A DNA stretch of 64,000 nt, taken from positions 18,358,607 through 18,422,606 of the forward strand of contig CM026568.1 in assembly GCA_015143295.1 (NCBI GenBank). Direction: 5' to 3'. The DNA comes from Tetracentron sinense (taxonomy: Eukaryota > Streptophyta > Magnoliopsida > Trochodendrales > Trochodendraceae). The translations under genes were made by a program, and so were the position numbers. Under the pieces are notes generated by a model. It saw only the letters and a program-made list of their open reading frames with translations. It was not told the DNA's origin and searched no databases. Below are positions 56,890 through 64,000 of the stretch, one piece after another (positions within the stretch are counted from its first letter, which is position 1; each line of letters starts with the position of its first letter).

Positions 56890-57525
56890 TGTTGATGGGG
56901 GTTTTTTGACACCTACCACGTAAGTGCCACATCAGCACCAAATAGACACCTCGATAAATATTTGTCGTATTGACATTCGGGCATAAAGCCCATGAAGCAT
57001 TTCGTCACACCGGGGGGATCATAGAGGTTGTAGGTTTGGTTGCCAAGAAGAGGAGACTAGGTGGGTTGACACCATAAAAGGCATATTTGCATCATGTATC
57101 ATGAGCGATGGAGACCATTGGTATCAACTAGTTATCACCGTACGATTGAGAGAGAGGCGATCAGTCCAAATATCATAGTTAATGGGTGTGATTACAATTA
57201 ATGACTTGTAACTATTGAGAAATGGCCCATAACTACTACTTAATTAGAGAGCAGTTACAAAATGTGTCTTGAATGGATGTAACTCCCGCATAAGAATTGT
57301 TATAAAAAAGGACCTCCCATTCTGACAAAAACAGACTTCTTGGGGGCACTTCTTGAAGAACAGAAGGAGACTCTCTCTCTCCCGGGCTTCCCTCTCTCTC
57401 TTCTCCTCTCTCCAACCTTTCCTCTTCCTCTCCTTCCCGATTCCGGTGACAAGTGCAGCGCCGTCCGTACGGCCATCAAGGTTTAGGCGGATGGTTGGGA
57501 CGTCTACGAAAATCACCCAGTTACA
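56890..57525 (+). mobile_element. 3' LTR of the LARD-like element
   Basis: TGTTGATGGGGG...AGTTACA, 636 bp. It differs from the 5' LTR by scattered substitutions and small indels (for example an extra TTTAGGCGGATGG near 57482). Confidence 0.9.
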
Positions 57526-57610
57526 CATGTGTTTCGTGAAATTAATTAACTCGGTTGCTGACTAGCTTGCAAGACTTGATGCTCAATCAGGTCAAAATGA
57601 GATTTCCGGG
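57526..57610 (+). pseudogene. RNase H-like fragment, right of the large LTR element
   Basis: Directly after the LTR the plus strand reads VFREIN.LVAD.LARLDAQSG (two stops), the end of an RVT_3 RNase H domain (HxxREvN..AD.LA). The preceding His codon is on the other side of the element at 50391, so the LTR element landed inside this motif. Confidence 0.65.
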
Positions 57611-59642
57611 CTTAAACAAGATCTTCCACATCATATTCATGCTTCATTTCATATGGAACGATAAGGTCTTATGATGTAGCAAGTACACTTCGATCGCACT
57701 AATCAGATAACTTTCTACTAAATCTATTGATTTTTCTTTAGAAAAATACCAGGAATCATGGGTTTCCACTGTCTTGTTGATTCACATGAATACCAAGAAC
57801 AATAAAGAAAAGAGAAAACTATTTGTAATTTTATACAAAACAAATTGTCGTTGCCCTGTGGCTTAAATCTCTATAAATATGATGCTAAATATGACAATTA
57901 CTAAAAATAGCAAAAAGTGAATTAATTACGGAAATTACTAATACTAAATACTAGAAGCATGCTAGAATGGACAGTATGAGATTTTGACTTCAATAACTAA
58001 AGTTATTAATAAAATAAAAAAAAGCTTCCAAAAATAGGAAAATTATTGTTTTCGTGGCTTAAACGATCTAATTTGACAAAAAAATGAGAATCAATGGCAA
58101 AACAATGGATCCTGTAGATCTTGACGTTTCCAGTCAACCGTATAAATTTCGCACGATTCCGGCTCCCGGGATCATGATCTCTGCTAGAGCAATTATGTCT
58201 TTCGTTCCATGATTTCTCCTAGAGATTTTATGCCTTTCATTTGGATTGTTGATGATCCAGCAATTCCATGAAATTCTCTGCCACTTGCTCAGCATCATCT
58301 TCCCTACATAAGGCTGTAATTCTTTTATTGTTCCAGGGTTTTTAGATTTTTGCTTAATACTTCATGCATCTTATGATCTCCTTTTTCTTTTTCATTATGT
58401 ATGTCTTGCTCCTCCTTGCCTAGGTGTACCTTTTTTCTCTTATCAATAATAACAGCCCTTCCTACCGCCCCTCCTACCACGGTGGTTCTCCCCCAAAAAT
58501 AAGCGTTGAGTTATATTACTAACTTTTAAACAACTAATCAAAGCATTCCAAACTTGTCTATTTTAAAGGGTATGGTACTTTTTACTTGGATAGTTACAGG
58601 TTCTGATCGAAGAAGGATCCTCATGTTGGATGTTCATATATATTCGAATTGAATGAGAGTTGGGTAATGGATTGATTAGATCCTAATAGGAAGTTAATAG
58701 TAGATTTTCTATTATTCTTTATTAGGACTTTTCAATTTGCAAACTGCAATAGTACTAAATCTCATGTCCACACTAACCTTTTGAAGGACTAATCTTTTGA
58801 AGGAATAATGCCTAAATATCTTTAAATGATGCTTACGAAGTTGAAAGTTTCCACCGCTATGTTTAATCATTTTCCTTTGTAACTTTTGTAAATGAATTAG
58901 GATGTCATTTTGCAACTACATAGTCTTTCAATTGTATGTGTGTGTTTAGATTTACCACTCTAACCAAAAAGAAAAAAAATCTGTATATTCCTTTACTATT
59001 CTTTCTAGCATATTAGCATTATAATAGTACTAGCGGATGGCACGTGTGATGCATGTGAGAGCGAAGGAAAGGAGTTAACGACACCTGATTGAACTTGCTA
59101 GTGACACGTGCAATGCGCGTGAGAGCGAGGGGAAGGAGTTAACCATAGTTAATAGGAATTAAAAGGGGCATGTGTTAACCCAAGAGTGTGATTGAACTCT
59201 TCTAAATAGATAGATGGCAAGGGGTAGTTTAGGAATTAAAGTAAAACATTAAATCAAAGGCAATTGTAGTTTGGGAATTAAAGCAAAACATTAAATCAAT
59301 GTTTTATTTTTATATAAGGGTAATTTGGGAAAAATCATCTACGCATGTCTCTCCCATTATAATAGTAAAGATATACACACACGTGTAGTAAGAGTAAGGG
59401 TTACTTCCAAAGTGTTCTTTCAAATATACACTCAAATCATAACCCTATAATTCAAGTATTAAAGGATTAAGATTAACCCTTAATCATTGTTACCTGGTTC
59501 GTCAGTTCGGACGATTCAAATTTGGGTTCACAATTCAAGGTTCGCCACTCTAGAGGGAACTTGGTTCGGCAGAGGTAGGATGAGACAATTCGTTTCTCAG
59601 TTCGCTTAGGTTCTTTAGTTTGGTTTACTAGCTTAGTTCGCT

Positions 59643-59705
<63 letters not shown>

Positions 59706-60290
59706 CTGTGCAAATAATATATTATAAATACTTATTTTTAAAAATTAAAAAAATTTTAAAATAAAAAATAAAAAAGAGGTTTCATGTCCGGTTCACGAAC
59801 CCATAAAACAAATTCACCGAACTCAAAGTATAAATTCGCCGAACTTTAAAAAAAAATTCACTGAATCCAAACAAAAAGTTCTTTGAACACAAACAAAAAA
59901 TTTGCCAAACCAAAACTATTGAGTTCAGGTAGATGGTTTGCACATTTTCACGAACTCAAACGAACCAGTTCATGGTTCGCACTAGTAGGTAGTGATCTAG
60001 GTAACACTACCCCTAATAGTGAACCATAAACTATTTGGCAGTATATTTGAACTGAAACTTGGCAGCAAAACACTTTCTAGCCCGAGGCTACAATGATCCA
60101 ATGACTTTCTTCCATGTCCAATGTTAGTGCCACTAGGTGCCACCACAAATTCTCAAAATGGTAGCACCAAAATTAGGACATTAAAAAGCTATCAAACAGT
60201 TCTAAATATTTATTAAGGAGCAATAGTTCGCTCCACTGGCAAGGAGCGAACAACTGTTCCTCGCTCTCACAAATACGCCTCTTCAACTGC
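57611..60290. other. Gene-free AT-rich stretch
   Basis: No supported gene. It contains a direct repeat of CACGTG(T/C)(G/A)ATGC..GTGAGAGCGA (59040-59075 and 59103-59140), a (TA)n tract (59648-59702), and a region rich in GGTTCG/CGAAC words (59490-60000) that looks like an old terminal-repeat element. Confidence 0.45.
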
Positions 60291-60292
60291 CA

Positions 60293-60440
60293 TGAACTTC
60301 CCTGTGGTTAAATTTTTATTTTTATTTTTTCTAAAACAAAATGGTAGATGGGTGAACCCTATGGGTTAATGCATCTTAACCATAGTTAAAAAGGGTTAAA
60401 AGAAGGAAAGTGGCATGAAAAGGGGATTCAAGATGCCCAT
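60293..60440. repeat. Family-A foldback remnant
   Basis: TTCCCTGTGGTTAAATTTTT...TAGATGGGTGAACCCTATGG and CTTAACCATAGTTAAAAAGG preserve the core, but the outer arms are lost. Confidence 0.5.
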
Positions 60441-60548
60441 CCTTGCTTCACCAGGAGTTGATTATTTTCCTTTATTAAAATAATATTGTTATGGAAAGTG
60501 CGTCACAAGTGAATGGACATGTCACTGTTCTCTCGGCCTGTTGCAAAG

Positions 60549-60838
60549 GCTTTGGCTTGTCTCTGGCGAAGCCAGAAAGTTGTCTCGGGGTTCCATACAT
60601 TGTGCGACAGTTGGCTGAAAAATGGGGAGAAGTCATTCCATTTTCTCCCCATAATTTTGACTTCTCCCCATTTGATATCTCTTACCCTTATTCTCACACA
60701 CTTATCGCCACATGTCTTATTATGGGTGGAGAAGTCAAAATCATGGGCCCCATGATTTTGACTTCTCCACCACTTGTCACCTATTCTATGGAACCCCGAG
60801 ATAAGCCCCTTCTGGCTTCGCCAGAGACAATCCGAGGC
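60549..60838. mobile_element. MITE, family D, TSD CTGTTGCAAAG
   Basis: The 290-bp element has ends GCTTTGGCTTGTCTCTGGCG and CGCCAGAGACAATCCGAGGC and a perfect 11-bp duplication (60538-60548, 60839-60849). The inner arms pair GGAGAAGTC...TTTTGACTTCTCC repeatedly. The 9-11-bp duplication points to a Mutator-like source. Confidence 0.9.
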
Positions 60839-61047
60839 CTGTTGCAAAGGGCACCCAAATCTGCCTTTTTAGACTCTTTTGGAACAAAAAAAAAGGTTCC
60901 AACTCGTTTGGAAAAAATACAGACAAAATATGCATCGTCTTTACAAAAACACTCCTAAGATGGGATATTCAGGGCACCAAAAATGAAAGTGGACTTGAGA
61001 AGGGATTTGCCAACACGATGAAGGCTATAATGCAGACTCATCTTGCC

Positions 61048-61110
61048 ATGGACTCTTTATCAAGATCACCATTTCTGCATCCCACACCATACCCAACTCT
61101 AACACATGGT
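61048..61110 (+). pseudogene. First 21 codons of a second copy of the membrane-protein gene
   Basis: It reads MDSLSRSPFLHPTPYPTLTH plus Gly, colinear without gaps with the first residues of the protein at 39386 (MDSLSISPFPHPIPDTTPTP). The upstream bases (GCAGACTCATCTTGCCATGG) also match. Coding stays in frame right up to the Copia insertion at 61111. The rest of this copy, if present, lies beyond 64000. It is disrupted here. Confidence 0.75.
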
Positions 61111-61487
61111 TGTTGGGATGAAATCAAGAGAATGTGAACTCCTGATGTTCAAAACACAAAAAAATGGAAGCGTTAGTGTTATAGACTCAAAGTCTCTTCA
61201 ACTTTCATTGATAAAACTTCTCAAGGAAAAAGATGACATGCTCTAATTTTTCATGTATTTTCAAAGTCGAATTTCAATTAAAATTAATTTCATTTGTCTT
61301 CTCCAAGACTACCCAACCACCTAAGACATGCAAGTACAAAGAAATAAATAAACTACATTCTCAAGCTAAAACATTAAAAGCTAGCTATCAACCACAACTA
61401 AAGGTAAACTAGTCTAGACCGAAAAGATAAAACTACTTAAACCAAATGCATAAGCCCAAAGAAAAGAGTCTAGCTTAAAGTCCAACA
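61111..61487 (-). mobile_element. 3' LTR of a Copia element
   Basis: The 377-bp LTR has ends TGTTGG...CCAACA, perfect 6-bp inverted ends. The polypurine tract CTTAAGGGGACTGT is next to it on minus. The adjoining 61106-61110 (ATGGT) should be the target-site duplication; its partner is outside the window. Confidence 0.8.
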
Positions 61488-64000
61488 GTCCCCTTAAGCT
61501 AGACCACTAATCATACAAAGCTTCTTCTTTATTTTGTTGAAAGCTTCACTCTTCAATGCCTTTGTAAAAATGTCTCCAACTTGATCTTGAGTCCTACAAT
61601 ACTTGACAATGATTTCTCAATTTACTACTAAGTCCCGAATAAAATGATATTTGATTCTAATGTGCTTACTCTTACAATAAAAAACTGGATTCTTTGAGAG
61701 AGCAATGGTTGAATATTGTCACAAAAAAAGAGTCGTACCTTCCACTTGAGGACGCTTGAGTTCTTCCAAAATCCATCTTATCTATAGAGCTTGACAAGAT
61801 GTCAAACCCAATAAAAATATACTATGCTTTCGTAGTAGAAAGAGCTACAATGGATTACTGCTTTGATGCCCTCACACTCGAACTAATGTGAAAACTATAT
61901 TTAGCGTTTTTGCAGGGGTAGTTTCAGCCTTACAGTTTTAATACTAAATATATAGCAGTGTGCATACTTTCTAGGTTAATGAGCATGGGAAGTGGACGTA
62001 ATTTTGAGAGAAGAAAAACAGTAAGTATTCTGTATCTTCATATATAGTGAATTGGTGTGGCTCCCAAGGACATAGGCATGTTGCCGAACCTCGTATATCT
62101 TTGTGTTTTGTCTTTATTTTATTCTCTATAATATCTTTTTATTTGCTATGTGATTTCTATAATTCATAGTTTCTAACATCCAAAGGGTTTAGGGATTAAA
62201 CACATAGTTCAAATCCCAATAGGAAGTACTTTCACACTCATCAAGACTTCCACCCCAATCACTATCACAATATCGAAGTAAACTTAAATCTTAAACTCTT
62301 CCATAATGTATTCCATCTTCAATGGTTCCATTTACATATCTCAAAATTCTTTTATTGGTTTTCCAATGACTTCTCTTTGGTGATTCCATGAATCTACTAA
62401 GCATACTCATTACAAACATAAGATCCGGTCTTGTGGCCGTCAAGTACATGAGGCTTCCAACAAGACTTCTATAAAGAGTTTTATGAACATTTTTCTCATC
62501 ATTAAACTTGCTTAACTTCAATCCAATATCCATTGGAGTGCTTATTGGTGTAGCACCATCTATTCTAAACCTCTTCAACAAATCGTTTCCAAACTTCTTT
62601 TGAGTAATGAAAATTTCATCTTCATTTTGTTTGACCTCAGTGCCAAGAAAAAAGTGTAGGAGACCCATATCGGTCATCTCAAATTCAAGCTTCATAGTTC
62701 CTTTAAACTCTTCACACATTCTTGAACTATTGCCGGTTAAAATAAAATCATCGACGCATAAGCTTATAATCAAAAAATCACCTTGAGTGACTTCTTTGAT
62801 GTAGAGAGTATGCTCAAATGGACACCTTTTAAATCTGTTCTTCAAGGAATACCTATCAATGTGACTATACCAAGCCTTTTGACGCTTGCTTCAAACCATA
62901 TAATATCTTCTTCAAATGACATACTTTGCTTTCTCTACCATTCTTCACATAACTGGGTGGTTGATCAACATACAGTTCCTCTTCAAGAAACCCATTAAAA
63001 AAGGCTGATTTTACATCTATTTTATAAACCTTCCAACTTCTTTAAGCCACCAAAGCTAGAACCATTCTAATTGTTTTAAAACGAGCAACAGAACCAAATA
63101 CTTCTTAAAAATCAATGTCATACCTTTGCTTGTAGCCTTTCATCACTAACCGGGCTTATCCTTGTCAACTTCTCCTTTTGAATTCAACTTTGTTTTGTAA
63201 ACTCACTTCACACCAATTGCCTTTTGGAAGCTTCATTAGCTCCCAAGTCCTGTTCCTTTTAATAGACTCTATTTCTTGATTCATAGCATTCTTCCATTTT
63301 TCTTCTTGAAATGACTATTAAAAACTAATTGGATCGGCATCAGCAAACAAAACAAAATTAATCAAATCTTCATCAAAGATTCTTCTTGATGTTTCATAAA
63401 TCTCTCCCATGCTTCTTGTTTTTTTTTGGAGATGTCATGACTACTTGATGATGATGACGGAGAAGAAAATGGAGAGGTAGGCGGCGTCCTATCTTCTTCA
63501 TTTCCTCCAATTTCATTACTTAGAGCACCATTGCTTTTTTCGACATCTACACAAACTGATTTTTGCTTTCTATCCCAATTTCAAGCTTCATCTTCATTGA
63601 ATTTCACATCTCTACTTATGATAACATTCTTGGTGATGTGGTTTTATAACTTGTATGCTTTCGAAACTTCACTATAACAAACAAGAATGCATTTTTCAGA
63701 TATGTCATCCAACTTGCTTCTTCTTTCATCTGGAACATGAGAATAAGCAATGCTTCTAAAAATTCTCAAGTGTCCAACACTTGGTTTATGCCTACTTCAA
63801 GTTTCTTGAGGGGTCATGTCTTAATCACTTTTGGGTGATGTCCAATTCAAGAGATAGATGACACATGCAACGGTTTCCCCCCAAAACATAGTAGGCATCC
63901 CTTTGGATTTCAACATGCTTCTAGCCAATTCCATAATTGCTCTATTCTTCCTTTCGGCATCCTCATTTTGTTGAGGGGTGTACCGAGTAGTGAATTGATG
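61488..64000 (-). pseudogene. Copia pol (integrase end, RT, RNase H), decayed, running off the window
   Basis: On minus from 64000: integrase C-part (TTRYTPQQNEDAERKNRAIM with the catalytic Glu, then RSKLDDISEKCILVCY), an acidic Ser-rich linker, and RT. The 62845-62291 frame contains GFKRCPFEHTLYIK and the catalytic box as CVDD (LCVDDFILTGN), where most Copia elements have YVDD; it ends RILRYVNGTIEDGIHYG. RNase H starts at YCDSDWGGS, is interrupted by a foreign piece (61915-62178), and resumes as IVALSTT. Many stops lie between 63300 and 62860. The 5' half of the element is not in the window. Confidence 0.85.
61915..62178 (+). mobile_element. Copia-type LTR fragment inserted in RNase H
   Basis: CATAGGCATGTTGCCGAACC, TTTGTGTTTTGTC and the end TTTCTAACA resemble the 3' half of common plant Copia LTRs. 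It splits the RNase H of the surrounding element. The left end is uncertain. Confidence 0.5.

Larger units (their letters stand above)
50396..57525 (+). mobile_element. Non-autonomous large LTR element (LARD-like), TSD CATGT
   Basis: The 7130-bp element has 618- and 636-bp LTRs and a perfect 5-bp duplication CATGT (50391-50395, 57526-57530). It also has a PBS-like TTTGGCGACTCCACTGGGGA (51014-51033) and a purine-rich GGCAGGGGG just before the 3' LTR. The 5.9-kb interior encodes no gag or pol motif and no long ORF. The phrase (CA)TGCGCCTTCAACTC recurs at about 51247, 51281, 51313, 51429, 51601, 52360 and 52389. Mobility would need proteins from another element. Confidence 0.92.

Overview
The window looks like nuclear, intergenic, transposon-dense DNA from a flowering plant. 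The evidence is plant-type LTR retrotransposons (a Tat-lineage Gypsy element, several Copia elements, a coding-free large LTR element), many small foldback elements with target-site duplications (TSDs), a tRNA-derived SINE, spliceosomal GT-AG introns and TATA boxes. No rRNA, tRNA, CRISPR or bacterial-type gene was seen, and the species cannot be named from the sequence. Almost every coding region is an eroded relic. The best candidate for an intact host gene is a 265-residue, four-helix membrane protein at 39386-40183.

Layout. 1-13.7 kb: a decayed Tat-lineage Gypsy element on the minus strand: 5' LTR from 12931, PBS, gag, protease, RT, second RNase H, integrase. Near its 3' end it carries an antisense, intron-containing extra ORF (418-2851) with its own TATA box; its 3' LTR must lie left of the window. 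Two solo LTRs of one other family (3303-5592 plus, 7676-9742 minus) sit inside it, each with a perfect 5-bp TSD. 13.8-14.4 kb: the end of a membrane-protein gene that was hit by two MITEs, after which the 334 bp between them inverted. 14.4-38.6 kb: a mosaic of foldback elements, hAT-like and Harbinger-like non-autonomous elements, LINE fragments and one broken host exon (27925-28440). 38.7-40.2 kb: a foldback element carrying tandem bZIP-type sites, immediately followed by the TATA box and the membrane-protein gene. 42.1-48.3 kb: a Copia gag relic on minus, a tandem duplication and a full-length decayed Copia element on plus. 50.4-57.5 kb: a 7.1-kb LTR element without coding capacity, containing a SINE. 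60.5-64 kb: a MITE, the first 21 codons of a second copy of the membrane-protein gene, and a Copia element (minus) inserted in it and running off the window.

The retroelements do not form a working system here: all polyproteins carry stops, frameshifts or lost catalytic residues, and many of the stops have the form expected from C-to-T change in methylated DNA. The parts most likely to matter to the host are the membrane-protein gene with its element-derived promoter, its interrupted second copy, and the two host-gene relics, which record transposon-caused damage and rearrangement in readable detail.
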